Part shown: positions 1 through 9,131 of the stretch, in pieces
How positions within the stretch are numbered: the first letter of the stretch is position 1
Layout: every line of letters starts with the position of its first letter
Source of the DNA: Anaeromyxobacter sp.
GTDB lineage: Bacteria; Myxococcota; Myxococcia; Myxococcales; Anaeromyxobacteraceae
Assembly: GCA_016718565.1 (NCBI GenBank)
Contig: JADKCZ010000002.1
Span: 124,001 to 188,000, forward strand
DNA length: 64,000 bases
Direction of reading: 5' to 3'
Program-made: the position numbers and the translations under genes
The notes under the pieces: generated by a model
What the model was told of the DNA's origin: nothing
What the model saw: the letters and a program-made list of their open reading frames with translations, nothing else
Databases searched by the model: none

Positions 1-275
1 TCACCGACGCCATCGCCCGGGTGGTGGAGGTGCTGCGGCTCAACCGCCGCGCCACCTTCGAGGAGCTGCTGGCCGGCCCGGACGCGGCGCCGCACACCCG
101 CTCGGCCATCATCGCCACCTTCCTGGCCATCCTGGAGATGGCCAAGCTCAAGCTGATCCGCATCTACCAGGCCTCGGTCGACGAGGCCGGCGCCGCCGGG
201 GCGGAGATCCTGGTCGAGGCCAAGGACACCCTCGGCGACGGGACCCCCGCCGGCGCGCAGGAGGACTACCGATGA
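1..275 (+). CDS. scpA: Segregation and condensation protein A, C-terminal part
   Basis: This is the 3' end of a gene that begins before the window; the open frame runs in from position 3. About 90 residues remain. They resemble the C-terminal winged-helix of ScpA (kleisin), with the segment FLAILEMAKLKLIRIYQ typical of the part that contacts the SMC head. ScpA with ScpB and SMC forms the bacterial condensin that organises newly replicated chromosomes. The next gene is scpB, and the stop codon overlaps its ATG (ATGA at 272-275), the classic scpAB arrangement, which supports the call more than the short sequence does. The last 30 residues are acidic and low-complexity. Confidence 0.85.
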   Translation, partial: TDAIARVVEVLRLNRRATFEELLAGPDAAPHTRSAIIATFLAILEMAKLKLIRIYQASVDEAGAAGAEILVEAKDTLGDGTPAGAQEDYR

Positions 276-1432
276 GCGACCCGCAGGAGACGGCCGAGCA
301 GGCTGCGGCGGCCGAGCCGGGCCAGCCCGAGACCCCGGGCGAGGCGGTCCCCGAGGTGGTCCCACCCGTCGAGGCCGCCGTGGCAGGCGCCCCGACCGAG
401 CAGCAGGCCGGCGCCCAGGGCGGCCCCGGGACCGAGGAGGCCCCCGCCGAACCCGACGTACCCGCCGAGCCCGCCGAGGCCCCCGCCGCCGCCGAGGCGC
501 CCGCCGGGCCCCGCGCCGCCCGCCGGCGGGCCGCGGTCTCCCCCGAGGAGCTGCAGGCGCTGCAGGCCGCCGAGGACGCCAAGAGCGATCCGGCCCTCGA
601 CGAGGTCGAGCCGGCCGACATCGAGGTGGCCGACGACAAGGAGGAGCCCTTCGAGAAGCTGGTGGGCGCCGCCCGGCGGCTCAGCCCGGACCGGGTCCGC
701 ACCGTGGTGGAGACGCTGCTGTTCCTGGCCGAGCGGCCGCTGCTGGTGGAGGAGATCCACCGGGCCACCGGGGTGGACGCCCCCCGCATCGAGAAGGCCC
801 TCGACAAGCTCACCGGCCACTACCGCGAGGGGCCGTGCGGCGTGGTGCTGCACGAGGTGGCGGGCGGCTGGCAGCTGCGCTCCTCGCCGGACAACTCCAC
901 CTTCGCCCGGCGCTTCCTCAAGGTGAAGCCGCAGCGGCTGACCCGCGCCGCCCTGGAGTCGCTGGCCATCATCGCCTACCGGCAGCCGGTGACCCGCCCG
1001 GAGGTGGAGGAGATCCGCGGGGTGGACTGCGGCGCGGTGGTCAAGGCGCTGCTGGAGCGCAAGCTCATCAAGATCCTGGGCAAGAAGGAGGAGCCCGGCC
1101 GGCCCATCCTCTACGGCACCTCGCGCGAGTTCCTGGAGTTCTTCGCCCTGAAGGACCTGGCCTCGCTGCCCACGCTGCGCGAGTTCGCCGAGCTGTCGGT
1201 GGAGCACCGCGAGATCGTGGAGAAGCAGGAGGAGGCGCCCCTGGCCGGGCTGGTGGACGAGCTCACCGAGGCCAGGCCGCAGGCCGAGCTGGACGCCAGG
1301 CGGGCCGAGTCGGACGCCGCGCTGGAGGAGCTGGAGGCCGCCCTGGCCAAGGCCGACGGCGCCACCCGCGCCGCCGAGGCCGCGCTGGACCAGAAGCCCG
1401 CGGGGTCCGCGGACGAGGAGGGAGCACCATGA
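272..1432 (+). CDS. scpB: Segregation and condensation protein B
   Basis: ScpB, 386 residues, the dimeric winged-helix partner of ScpA and SMC in chromosome condensation. The conserved core lies at about residues 130-300 and holds two winged helices, with signatures such as VETLLFLAERPLLVEEI and ALESLAIIAYRQPVTRPEVE, followed by FLEFFALKDLASLPTL. Typical ScpB is about 180-250 residues; here an N-terminal extension of about 120 residues rich in Pro, Ala and Glu and a charged, probably helical C-terminal tail make it long. The start overlaps the scpA stop and the stop overlaps the next ATG (1429), so scpA, scpB and the pseudouridine synthase are probably one transcript. Confidence 0.95.
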   Translation: MSDPQETAEQAAAAEPGQPETPGEAVPEVVPPVEAAVAGAPTEQQAGAQGGPGTEEAPAEPDVPAEPAEAPAAAEAPAGPRAARRRAAVSPEELQALQAAEDAKSDPALDEVEPADIEVADDKEEPFEKLVGAARRLSPDRVRTVVETLLFLAERPLLVEEIHRATGVDAPRIEKALDKLTGHYREGPCGVVLHEVAGGWQLRSSPDNSTFARRFLKVKPQRLTRAALESLAIIAYRQPVTRPEVEEIRGVDCGAVVKALLERKLIKILGKKEEPGRPILYGTSREFLEFFALKDLASLPTLREFAELSVEHREIVEKQEEAPLAGLVDELTEARPQAELDARRAESDAALEELEAALAKADGATRAAEAALDQKPAGSADEEGAP

Positions 1433-2775
1433 GCCTGCCCACCGGTGGCGTGCGGTTGCAGAAGTTCCTGGCCGACGCCGGGCTGGCCTCGCGCCGCAAG
1501 GCCGAGACCATCATCCAGTCCGGACGGGTGCGGGTGAACGGGCAGGTGGTCACCGAGCTGGGCACCCGCGTCAGCCCGGGCAAGGATCTGGTGGTGGTGG
1601 ACGGGGCCGAGGTGGAGCGGAAGTCCGGCCGCCGCTACATCCTGCTCTACAAGCCGCCCGGGTGCGTCACCACGCTCTCCGATCCGCAGGGGCGCCCCAC
1701 GGCGCGCGGCTACCTGAAGGGCGTGGAGGAGCGGGTCTTCCCGGTGGGCCGGCTCGACTACGACGCCGAGGGGGCGCTGCTCTTCACCGACGACGGGGAG
1801 CTGGCCAACCGGCTGGCCCACCCGAGCTTCGGCCACCGCCGCATCTACCTGGTGAAGACCAAGGGCGACCCGGATCCGGCCGCGCTGCGCCGCATGGTGG
1901 AGGGGGTCCGGCTGGAGGACGGCCCGGCCCGGGCGCTCCTGGCCGACGTGCACGAGAAGGCCGAGAAGAACACCTGGGTCAAGATCGTGGTGGGCGAGGG
2001 GCGCAACCACCTGGTGAAGCGGCTCTTCGAGGCGGTGGGGCTGCCGGTGCTGCGGCTCTACCGGCCGGAGTTCGGCGGGGTGACGGTGTCCAGGCTCCAG
2101 CCGGGGCGCTGGCGCGACCTCACCGGCGAGGAGCTGTCCATGATGAAGCGCTCGGCCAGCGTGGAGCCCGGCGAGGAGGGGCGCAACCCGCTCCCGCTGG
2201 ACCTGCCCAAGGCGGGGCGGCGCCACGGCCACGGCCCGCCGTCGCAGACGGCCGCCTCGGACCAGCAGCCGGCCGACCGCGCCCGCGACGAGCGGCGCGC
2301 CGAGGAGGCGGAGGAGGTCGCCGCGCGGGGGCGCAAGGGGCGGGATCGGCGCGAGCCGGCGACGCACCGGGGTGGCCGCGCCGTGGCGGGCCTGCGGCGG
2401 CGGCCGGTGGAGGCGCGCGGGGGGCGCGGCGGCCCCTCGGCCAGCACGCGCGGCGGCGGGCGCGACGCCGGGGCGGAGCGGCGCGGCGGCGACGCCGGCG
2501 GGGCAGCCGCAGCGCCCCGCACCCAGCGCGGCGTCGGCACCAGGCAGGACCGGCAGGCGCGCGCCGGTGGAGCCCCCTCCAAGGGCGGCGGCTGGCGCGG
2601 CGGTCCAGGCCAGGAGCGGCTCGACCGGCAGGGTGGGCGCGGCGAGCCCAGGTCGTCGGCGCCGGGGCGGGGTGGGCCTGCCGGGGCCGCCGGCCCGCAG
2701 GGCAAGCGGCCGGCCGGACGCACCGGGGGCGGGCGGCCCGGGGGCGCGCCGCGCGGCGGGGGGAAGGGGCGCTGA
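1429..2775 (+). CDS. rluB: rRNA pseudouridine synthase of the RsuA/RluB family with Arg/Gly-rich tail
   Basis: Pseudouridine synthase of 448 residues. Residues 5-65 are an S4 RNA-binding domain (LQKFLADAGLASRRKAETII). The catalytic domain carries the GRLD motif (PVGRLDYDAEGALLFTDDGE) with the catalytic Asp, then the conserved NHLVKRLFEAVGLPVLRL block. RluB makes pseudouridine 2605 in 23S rRNA and RsuA acts on 16S; RluB is preferred because it commonly sits beside scpAB, but substrate is not proved. From about residue 257 the protein continues for 190 residues as a low-complexity tail rich in Arg, Gly, Ala and Pro, absent from short homologues and probably disordered and RNA-binding. The ATG overlaps the scpB stop. 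Confidence 0.9.
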   Translation: MSLPTGGVRLQKFLADAGLASRRKAETIIQSGRVRVNGQVVTELGTRVSPGKDLVVVDGAEVERKSGRRYILLYKPPGCVTTLSDPQGRPTARGYLKGVEERVFPVGRLDYDAEGALLFTDDGELANRLAHPSFGHRRIYLVKTKGDPDPAALRRMVEGVRLEDGPARALLADVHEKAEKNTWVKIVVGEGRNHLVKRLFEAVGLPVLRLYRPEFGGVTVSRLQPGRWRDLTGEELSMMKRSASVEPGEEGRNPLPLDLPKAGRRHGHGPPSQTAASDQQPADRARDERRAEEAEEVAARGRKGRDRREPATHRGGRAVAGLRRRPVEARGGRGGPSASTRGGGRDAGAERRGGDAGGAAAAPRTQRGVGTRQDRQARAGGAPSKGGGWRGGPGQERLDRQGGRGEPRSSAPGRGGPAGAAGPQGKRPAGRTGGGRPGGAPRGGGKGR

Positions 2776-4856
2776 GCCCCGGCCCGGCCAGCGGGGGGTG
2801 GTCGTCCTCGCCCGCGGGGCGGCGGCGCCACCAGGGCCTGGCCCGCTGGCTGGCCGCGGCGCTGGCGCTGGCGGCCTGCGATCCACGGCGCGACCTCACC
2901 GCCGCCGACCCGCTGGCCCGCGCCGCCGCCGTGCGGGCGCTCTCCGCCGCCGACCCGGACGCGCTGCCGGCCCTGCTGGTGGCCCAGGCCGATCCGAGCC
3001 CGGCGGTCCGGCAGGCCGCCGCCGAGGGGTTCGCGCGGATCGGCGGAGTCCGCGCCACCGACGGGCTCGGGGCGCTGGTGCTGGACGTCGAGCCCGAGGT
3101 GGTGGCCGCCGCCGCCGCCGGCCTCGCCTCGCTGCCGCCCGAGGCGGGCGGGCGCGAGCGGCTGCTCGCCGGCTACGCCGGCGGGGGCACCGCCGGGCGA
3201 CTGGTCATCGCGGCCGCGCTGGATCGGCTGGGCGTGTCGCTGCGGGAGGCGGTGGAGGTGGAGGCCCGCCTGGCCTGGGCGCGCAACGTGGCGGCGCTGG
3301 GCGGCGAGGACGGCCGTGCGCGGGCCGGCGCGGCCGAGGAGCTGGGGGCCAGCGGGCGCAGCGAGGCGGTGGCCCGGCTCCTGGCCCTGCTGGAAGGGCC
3401 GGCGCGCGCCGATCCCCGCCTGGCCGCGGCGGCCGCACGCGGGCTGGGGGCGGCTGGTCACCGGACCGCTCGGCCGACCCTGGAGCAGCTGCTGGAGGGG
3501 CGCGACCGGGAGGTGGCGGCCGCCGCCGCCTGGGCGCTGGGACGGCTCGGCGACCCCGGAGCTGCCGACGCGCTGGCGGCGGTGGCGGAGTGGCCCGGAC
3601 CGGCCGGCGCCACAGCGCTGGAGGCGCTGGAGGCCCTCCCCAAGGCGCCCGAGGTGGCGGTGGCCCTGTGCGCCGTGGCGCTCCGCTGCGTCGAGCCGGG
3701 GCGAGCGGCCCGGGCGGCGCGCCTGGCCACCCTGCGGGATCAGGCCTGCCCGGTGCGGCCGCTGCTGGCCCGCCTGGGGGCGCCCGGCGAGGTGGCCGCC
3801 CTGGCGGCCCTGGCCGAGCTGCGGCTGGAGCCGGCCGAGGCCGAGACGGCCTCCAGGCGGCTGCTCGCCGCCCTGGCCGGGTCGGGCGGAGCCCCCGAGG
3901 CCAGGGCCGCCGCCGCGCGCGCCCTGGGGCGCCTGGGCTGGGCCGGCGCCGCCACGCCGCTGGCGGAGCGCGCCGCCCTGCTGACCCGCAAGGTGGCGGA
4001 GGCCAGGGCGCCCCTGCCGACCGGCGCGCCGGCCCTGGCGAGCGCGGCGCCGGCCGCGCTGCCGGCGCCCGCCGCGCCGCCCCCGGCCGAGCGACGGGTG
4101 GCCGGGCCGGGGCCGACCGCCTTCACCGACCCGCCCGGCGCCCGTGAGCTCGGGGCCGTGCTCCTGGCCGCGGCGCGGCTGGGCGCCGAGGTGGAGCCGC
4201 TGCTCCAGGCCGCCCTGGGCGACGGCTCGCCGGCCATCCGCGCCGGGGCGGTCGAGGGGCTGGCGGTGCGGCGCGGCGCGGCCGCCCTGGGGCCGCTCGG
4301 CGAGGCGCTGGGCGACGCCGACCCGCAGGTGCGGGCTGCCGCGGCCCGGGCGCTCGGCCGGCTGGGGCCGGTGGGCGCGCCGCCGCTGGTGCGCGCCGCG
4401 GCCGCCTCCCCGGCCAGCGACGCCGCCGGGCGCGCCGCGCTGGCCGCGGCGCTGGGGGAGGCGGGTGGACCGGAGGCGGTGGGCGGGCTGACGGCCTTGC
4501 TGTCGGGCCCCTCGACCGCCGCCGCGGTGGAGGGGCTGGCCCGCCTCGGGGCCTCGGCCGGTGCGGTCCCCCTCACGCGGCTGGTCTCCACCCCCGGTGC
4601 GCCTGCGCTGCCCGCCTCCATCGAGGCGCTGGCCGCCCTCGGGGGCCCGGAGGCCGGCCCGGTGCTGGCGCCGCACCTCACCAGCGACCGGGCCGACGTG
4701 CGCGAGGCGGCGGTCCGCGGGCTCGGGCGGCTCCGCTCCGAGGCCACCTCGGGCCGGCTGGAGGCGCTGCGCAGCGACTACGACGGCCGGGTGCGGCGGG
4801 CCGCCGTGGAGGCGCTGGCCCGCCTCCCGGCGCGGCGCGCCGGCGGCAGGCCCTGA
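2772..4856 (+). CDS. HEAT/PBS-lyase repeat lipoprotein
   Basis: About 694 residues of alpha-helical repeats of roughly 30 residues, with motifs such as AAAAAWALGRLGDPGAADAL and DADPQVRAAAARALGRLG, typical of HEAT or PBS-lyase repeats that act as protein-binding scaffolds. Near the N-terminus an Arg-rich stretch is followed by WLAAALALAAC, a lipobox-like signal, so the mature protein is probably lipid-anchored. No ATG, GTG or TTG lies in frame between the end of the preceding gene and the lipobox; the best start is CTG at 2772, which overlaps the upstream stop as CTGA and follows a GGGGGAAGGGG purine run. A Pro/Ala linker splits the repeats near residue 420-455. Partner unknown. Confidence 0.75.
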   Translation: MSPGPASGGWSSSPAGRRRHQGLARWLAAALALAACDPRRDLTAADPLARAAAVRALSAADPDALPALLVAQADPSPAVRQAAAEGFARIGGVRATDGLGALVLDVEPEVVAAAAAGLASLPPEAGGRERLLAGYAGGGTAGRLVIAAALDRLGVSLREAVEVEARLAWARNVAALGGEDGRARAGAAEELGASGRSEAVARLLALLEGPARADPRLAAAAARGLGAAGHRTARPTLEQLLEGRDREVAAAAAWALGRLGDPGAADALAAVAEWPGPAGATALEALEALPKAPEVAVALCAVALRCVEPGRAARAARLATLRDQACPVRPLLARLGAPGEVAALAALAELRLEPAEAETASRRLLAALAGSGGAPEARAAAARALGRLGWAGAATPLAERAALLTRKVAEARAPLPTGAPALASAAPAALPAPAAPPPAERRVAGPGPTAFTDPPGARELGAVLLAAARLGAEVEPLLQAALGDGSPAIRAGAVEGLAVRRGAAALGPLGEALGDADPQVRAAAARALGRLGPVGAPPLVRAAAASPASDAAGRAALAAALGEAGGPEAVGGLTALLSGPSTAAAVEGLARLGASAGAVPLTRLVSTPGAPALPASIEALAALGGPEAGPVLAPHLTSDRADVREAAVRGLGRLRSEATSGRLEALRSDYDGRVRRAAVEALARLPARRAGGRP

Positions 4857-4922
4857 GCGGCCGTGGGGTCGTCCCCTCCCGGCGCCTCCGGTCGAAAGAG
4901 GGACCAGCCAGCCCTGGCGTGT

Positions 4923-4928
4923 TAGGAA
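4923..4928 (+). promoter_or_regulatory. Candidate -10 element (TAGGAA) close to start codon
   Basis: TAGGAA preceded by TGT (extended -10 form) lies 9 nt before the ATG at 4938. No purine-rich Shine-Dalgarno follows; the spacer is CTCCTCCTG. A transcript started here would have almost no leader. Confidence 0.4.
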
Positions 4929-4937
4929 CTCCTCCTG

Positions 4938-6725
4938 ATGGCCGACCTCCGAAAGCTCAAGGACAAGGCCGCGGACCTGGCCGCGCGGGGCAAGCTGGAG
5001 AAGGCCGCCGACCTCTACCGCGAGGTCCTGCAGGCAGACCCCAGGGACGTGGGCCTGCGGCAGAAGCTGGCCGAGGTGCTGCGCCGGTCCGGGCAGGTGG
5101 CCGAGGCGGTGGCCCGCTACGCCGAGGTGGCCGAGCGCTTCGCCCGCGATGGCCTGCTCATCAAGGCCATCGCCATCTGCAAGACCATCCTGGAGCTCGA
5201 CCCGCGCCACGAGGCCACCCAGGCGCTGCTGGCCGACCTGTACGGGCGGCGCGCCGCCGCCGACGGGCAGCGCTCCCCGGCCCGCACCATCATGGGGCTG
5301 CCGGGCGTGGTCTTCCCGCCCGAGCCGACGCCGGAGCGGGGGGTGGTGCTGCCGCTGCCGACCCCGGCGCCGCGCGCCAAGGCCCCGCCGCCGCCCCCCA
5401 CGCCGGAGGTGACCATCGAGATCGCCCTGGCGCCGCCGGAGGAGCCGCTGCCCGAGGTGGAGGTCGACCTCGGCTCCACCTTCGACGCGCCGGCCGCGCC
5501 GCCGGATCCCTTCGCCGGGGAGGCCCCGCCTCCCGCCCGACCGGCCACGCCCCTGCTGGTGCCGCTGGAGACGCTGCCGCCGGTGCCCGAGCCGCCCGAG
5601 ACCGCCTTCGCCCTCATCATGTCGGCCGCCGGGCAGGCGCTGGCCTCCGGGGTGGAGGAGGGGATCGCCTTCGATCCCGACCTGGACGAGGACGCCGGCC
5701 CGCTGGCGGGCGACGAGCCGCTGGCCGCCCCCGCGCCGCTCGAGGCGCTGCCGGAGGCGGCGCTCGAGCCGCTCGAGCCGCTGGAGGCCGTGGAGCCGGC
5801 CGGGCCCGCGCCGTCCGCCGCCCCCACGCCCCCGGCCTCGCCGCCCGCCCGCACCCCGGCGCGCGCCGCCCCCGCCGCCGCCCCGCGGCTCCCGCGCGTC
5901 CCGCTCTTCTCCGACCTCGGCCGCGAGGCCTTCGTGGCCCTCACCGAGGGGCTGGTGCTGCACCGCTACACCGCCGGCGAGGTGGTGCTGCGCGAGGGCG
6001 AGGGCGGGGCCAGCTTCTTCGTGGTGGCCACCGGTCACTTCGTGGTGTCGCGCACCGACGAGACCGGCGCGGCCGTGCCGCTGGCCCGGCTGGGCGAAGG
6101 GGAGTTCTTCGGCGAGATGGCGCTGCTCTCGGGCGCGCCGCGCTCGGCGACGGTCACCGCCGAGGGGCCGGCCGAGGTGCTGGAGCTGCCGGCCCCGGTG
6201 CTCCAGTCCATCGCCGGCCGCCACCCGCACCTGGCCGCCTCGCTGCGCCGCTTCTGCCGCCAGCGGCTGCTGGCCAACGCCATGGCGGTCAGCCCCATCC
6301 TCCGCCCCTTCGGCCGGGCCGAGCGCAAGCAGATCATCGAGCGCTTCCGCACCCGCGAGGTGGAGGCCGGCGAGGTGCTGGTCCGAGAGGGGGAGCGCTC
6401 CGACGGGCTCTACGTCATCCTCGACGGTGCGGTGGACGTCTCCACCCGGCGCGCCGGGGCCGAGGTGCTGGCCGGGCGGCTGGCGGCCGGCGACCTCTTC
6501 GGCGAGATGAGCTGCCTGCGCAAGTCGGGCGCCACCGCCACCATCACCGCCCGGCGCGCCGGCACCGTGCTCCGGCTGCCACGCGCCGACTTCGACGAGC
6601 TGGTGATGTCCTATCCCCAGATCCTGGAGCTGGTCTCCACGCTCAGCGACGAGCGGCAGGAGGGGCTCGACGCCATCCTGACCGGCCACGCCGAGTACAC
6701 GCCCGACGGGCTGGTCCTCATCTGA
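4938..6725 (+). CDS. Tandem cyclic-nucleotide-binding domain protein with TPR-like N-terminus
   Basis: 595 residues. Residues 1-95 look like TPR helices (KLEKAADLYREVLQADPRDV, then a second unit with KAIAICKTILELDPRHEATQ). A Pro-rich, low-complexity linker fills about 110-315. Two cyclic-nucleotide-binding (CAP-type) beta-rolls follow, at about 320-440 and 450-575; each keeps the GEFFGEMALLSG or GDLFGEMSCLRKSG phosphate-binding-cassette region, the second with RKSGATATI. There is no DNA-binding helix-turn-helix at the C-terminus and no transmembrane segment, so it is probably a cytoplasmic sensor that binds cAMP or cGMP and works by protein contact rather than a Crp-type transcription factor. 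Ligand unknown. It ends 1 bp from the convergent gene at 6727. Confidence 0.8.
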   Translation: MADLRKLKDKAADLAARGKLEKAADLYREVLQADPRDVGLRQKLAEVLRRSGQVAEAVARYAEVAERFARDGLLIKAIAICKTILELDPRHEATQALLADLYGRRAAADGQRSPARTIMGLPGVVFPPEPTPERGVVLPLPTPAPRAKAPPPPPTPEVTIEIALAPPEEPLPEVEVDLGSTFDAPAAPPDPFAGEAPPPARPATPLLVPLETLPPVPEPPETAFALIMSAAGQALASGVEEGIAFDPDLDEDAGPLAGDEPLAAPAPLEALPEAALEPLEPLEAVEPAGPAPSAAPTPPASPPARTPARAAPAAAPRLPRVPLFSDLGREAFVALTEGLVLHRYTAGEVVLREGEGGASFFVVATGHFVVSRTDETGAAVPLARLGEGEFFGEMALLSGAPRSATVTAEGPAEVLELPAPVLQSIAGRHPHLAASLRRFCRQRLLANAMAVSPILRPFGRAERKQIIERFRTREVEAGEVLVREGERSDGLYVILDGAVDVSTRRAGAEVLAGRLAAGDLFGEMSCLRKSGATATITARRAGTVLRLPRADFDELVMSYPQILELVSTLSDERQEGLDAILTGHAEYTPDGLVLI

Positions 6726-6726
6726 G

Positions 6727-8598
6727 CTACGGCGCCGGGTCCCCCGGCGGGGCGTACGGCGGCGGGGGCGGCGGCGTGTACGGCGGCGTGACCGGCGGGG
6801 CCGGCGGCGGGGCGTAGGGCGGCGGACCGCCCATCGGCGTGGTGGGCAGCACGCCCGCCTGGCCGAAGCGGGTGCGCAGCACCGCGCCGAAGCTGGCCAT
6901 CAGCGCGGCGGCCCAGACCAGCCACCCCAGGACCGGGATCTGGGTCAGCAGGAAGATGATGCCCAGGCCCAGGGCCAGCTGCAGCACCACCGCCCCGCGC
7001 GACACCTTGAGCGGCAGCTGCCGCCCCAGCCACCAGGCCAGCGCGGTGAAGCCGAAGACCCCGGCCACCAGCACGCCCAGCACCTGCACCAGCACCAGCG
7101 GGATGCCCACCAGCGTGACGACGAGCAGGATGGTGACGAAGGGCTGGGCCAGCAGCCCGAGCAGGCCGGCCAGCAGCGACTTGACCGGGTCGGCCACCAC
7201 CGAGGCGGCCACCGCCTCGATCCGCCTCGGGAAGACGGTCAGCAGCAGCAGCGCCAGCGCCAGGTAGACGGCGTACTTGGCCAGCGCCCCGGCCAGCGAC
7301 CAGCCGGGGCTGGAGTCCGAGTCGTCGAGCCGGTCCGACAGCTTGCCGAGCAGGCCGCTGATGCCGGGGATGGCCACCGCGGTGCGCTGGCCGCCCACGT
7401 CGCCGCTGGGGTCCACCTGGACGCGCCCGCCCACCGAGACGGCGTCCTGCTCGATGGAGGCGCCCGGACCGACGCGCACGTCGCCGCCCACCGCCACCAC
7501 CTGGCGGGCGCTGGCGCCGGCCTCCAGCGTCACCGAGCCGCCCACCGCCACCACCTCGCGCGCCTCGGCGCCCGACTTCAGGGTGACGCTGCCGCCCACC
7601 GCGTGCACGTCGCGGGTCTCCTGGCCGGCCTCCACCACCACGTCGCCGCCCACCCGCTCGAGGTCGCGCGGATTGCCGTCCGGCGAGGGGTCCTTGGCGT
7701 CCCGCTCGGCCCGGCGCAGCTCGCGCTCGGCCATCCGCAGGGCCTCCTCCACCGTCCGGCCGATCTCCGGCCCCAGCTCGCCGCGGAACTCGAAGCGGCC
7801 GCCCAGCCCGCCCTCGCGCGGCGTCACGGTGAGGATGGAGCCCTCGCGCACGCCCTGCAGGCCGGACTGCGCCAGCACGGCCTTGAGCGCCTCCTCGACC
7901 GGCGCGTCCTGGAAGTGGGCCGTCACCTTGCCCAGGGTGCCGGGCGGCAACATGATGGACAGGCCGGCCTGCTTCCCGATCTCCAGCAGCGCGTCGCGGC
8001 CGTCCAGGTCCTGGAAGTCGCCGCTGAACTTCTTGCCGGTGGGCTTGTCGAAGCCGGCCAGGATCGGCCGCTCGGCCACCGGCCCCAGGGACGGCGCCAC
8101 CACCACCACGCCGCCCCGGCGGGTGGCCGTCAGGCCGGTGCCGTGCAGGGCGGCGCGCAGCGCCTCCTCGACGGGCACGTCCTTGAGCTTGAGCACCAGC
8201 AGCCGCTCGCCCACCCGGCCGGTGTTGAGCACCGCGCTCCACCCCGCCGCGTCGGCGATGGCCTGGACGCTGTCGTCCACCGAGTTGGTCTCGTCGATGG
8301 TGACCAGCTGGCCCGAGGGCTTGGCCGGCCAGTCGCCCAGCAGCACGTCGGCGCCGGCCAGGGAGAGGGCCCGCACGGCGGATCCGAAGGCGGGGGCGGG
8401 CGGGGTCGGAGGGGCGGGAGGGGCAGGCGGGGTCGGCCGGGCGGGCCGGGCCGCCGGGGCAGGCGGCGCCGGGGCGGGGACGGTCCGCTCCACCTCGACC
8501 GCCAGGGCCGGCGGGCTCGGCGGCGGGGGGGCGGCCGGGCTGGCCGGCTCGGCCTCGGCGGTGTGGAAGAGCGCGATGGTGGCGAGGAGCGCGAGCAT
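6727..8598 (-). CDS. Chimeric envelope protein: STN-like domains, bactofilin-like repeats, membrane helices
   Basis: 623 residues, start ATG at 8598 giving a signal peptide (LALLATIALFHTAEA). A Pro-rich segment runs to about residue 75. Two secretin/TonB short N-terminal (STN)-like modules follow at about 85-165 and 175-255, with VPVEEALRAALHGTGL and APVEEALKAVLAQSGL. Next are five or six short glycine repeats of the type GGDVVVEAG, VGGSVTLKSG and VGGDVRVGPG (about 310-400), the polymer-forming beta-helix seen in bactofilins, then several hydrophobic helices (about 430-580) and a Pro/Tyr/Gly-rich tail. It lies 12 bp after the anti-sigma gene, third in the sigma operon, so it is probably a regulon member or signal source at the envelope. 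I know no named family with this order. Confidence 0.7.
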   Translation of the reverse strand: MLALLATIALFHTAEAEPASPAAPPPPSPPALAVEVERTVPAPAPPAPAARPARPTPPAPPAPPTPPAPAFGSAVRALSLAGADVLLGDWPAKPSGQLVTIDETNSVDDSVQAIADAAGWSAVLNTGRVGERLLVLKLKDVPVEEALRAALHGTGLTATRRGGVVVVAPSLGPVAERPILAGFDKPTGKKFSGDFQDLDGRDALLEIGKQAGLSIMLPPGTLGKVTAHFQDAPVEEALKAVLAQSGLQGVREGSILTVTPREGGLGGRFEFRGELGPEIGRTVEEALRMAERELRRAERDAKDPSPDGNPRDLERVGGDVVVEAGQETRDVHAVGGSVTLKSGAEAREVVAVGGSVTLEAGASARQVVAVGGDVRVGPGASIEQDAVSVGGRVQVDPSGDVGGQRTAVAIPGISGLLGKLSDRLDDSDSSPGWSLAGALAKYAVYLALALLLLTVFPRRIEAVAASVVADPVKSLLAGLLGLLAQPFVTILLVVTLVGIPLVLVQVLGVLVAGVFGFTALAWWLGRQLPLKVSRGAVVLQLALGLGIIFLLTQIPVLGWLVWAAALMASFGAVLRTRFGQAGVLPTTPMGGPPPYAPPPAPPVTPPYTPPPPPPYAPPGDPAP

Positions 8599-8609
8599 GG
8601 AGGATCCGA

Positions 8610-9131
8610 TCAGATGGTCTCGGTGCGGTGGACCGGCATGAGCCGGGAGAGGGCCAGGAGCAGGGGAACGGCGCAGGCGGCCGCGCCGACCAGCAGGGGG
8701 AGGCGCATGGCCGCCAGCACCCCGGGCACGACGCCGCGGGAGAAGCGCAGCGCCCGGGTGGCCTCGGCCAGGCCGTCGGCCCAGCCGCCCACGGTGGTGG
8801 CCAGGCCGCCGGCCCCGGCCGCCGCCAGCGCCCCGCCGGCCACCAGCAGCACGCCGGCCAGCACCAGCAGCGCCAGCCGGCGCTCGCGCGCCACGGCGGC
8901 CTCGACGACCTCGATGCGCTCCAGGACCGAGGCGGTGAAGTCGGCCGGCAGCTCGGGCAGGGCCAGGTCGTCGAGGGCCTCGCCGAGCAGCCGGTAGGAG
9001 TCGACCAGGGCGGCGCAGTGCGGGCAGCCGCGGGCGTGGGCCTCGACGCCGGCGTCGGCCGCGGCGTCCAGCAGGCCGTCGAGGAGGCGCTGGGCCTGCG
9101 CGTCGGTGAGGTGGCCGGTGAAGGTGGTCAT
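8610..9131 (-). CDS. Zinc-finger anti-sigma factor
   Basis: 173 residues. The N-terminal region has H32-x3-C36-x2-C39 (HARGCPHC), the zinc-binding signature of ZAS/zf-HC2 anti-sigma factors that hold ECF sigma factors inactive. A hydrophobic helix (about residues 90-112, LALLVLAGVLLVAGGALAAA) should cross the inner membrane, and a second hydrophobic stretch sits near 145-165, so the C-terminus may return to the cytoplasm or lie in the periplasm. The start ATG overlaps the stop of the sigma gene upstream (ATGA, 9128-9131), the usual sigma/anti-sigma coupling. Inducing signal unknown. Confidence 0.85.
   Translation of the reverse strand: MTTFTGHLTDAQAQRLLDGLLDAAADAGVEAHARGCPHCAALVDSYRLLGEALDDLALPELPADFTASVLERIEVVEAAVARERRLALLVLAGVLLVAGGALAAAGAGGLATTVGGWADGLAEATRALRFSRGVVPGVLAAMRLPLLVGAAACAVPLLLALSRLMPVHRTETI

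Noticed and set aside
2058..6689. A 1543-residue minus-strand frame opposite the HEAT and cyclic-nucleotide genes.
   Set aside because: It is a shadow of the plus-strand genes with His/Arg/Gly-rich nonsense and no domain.
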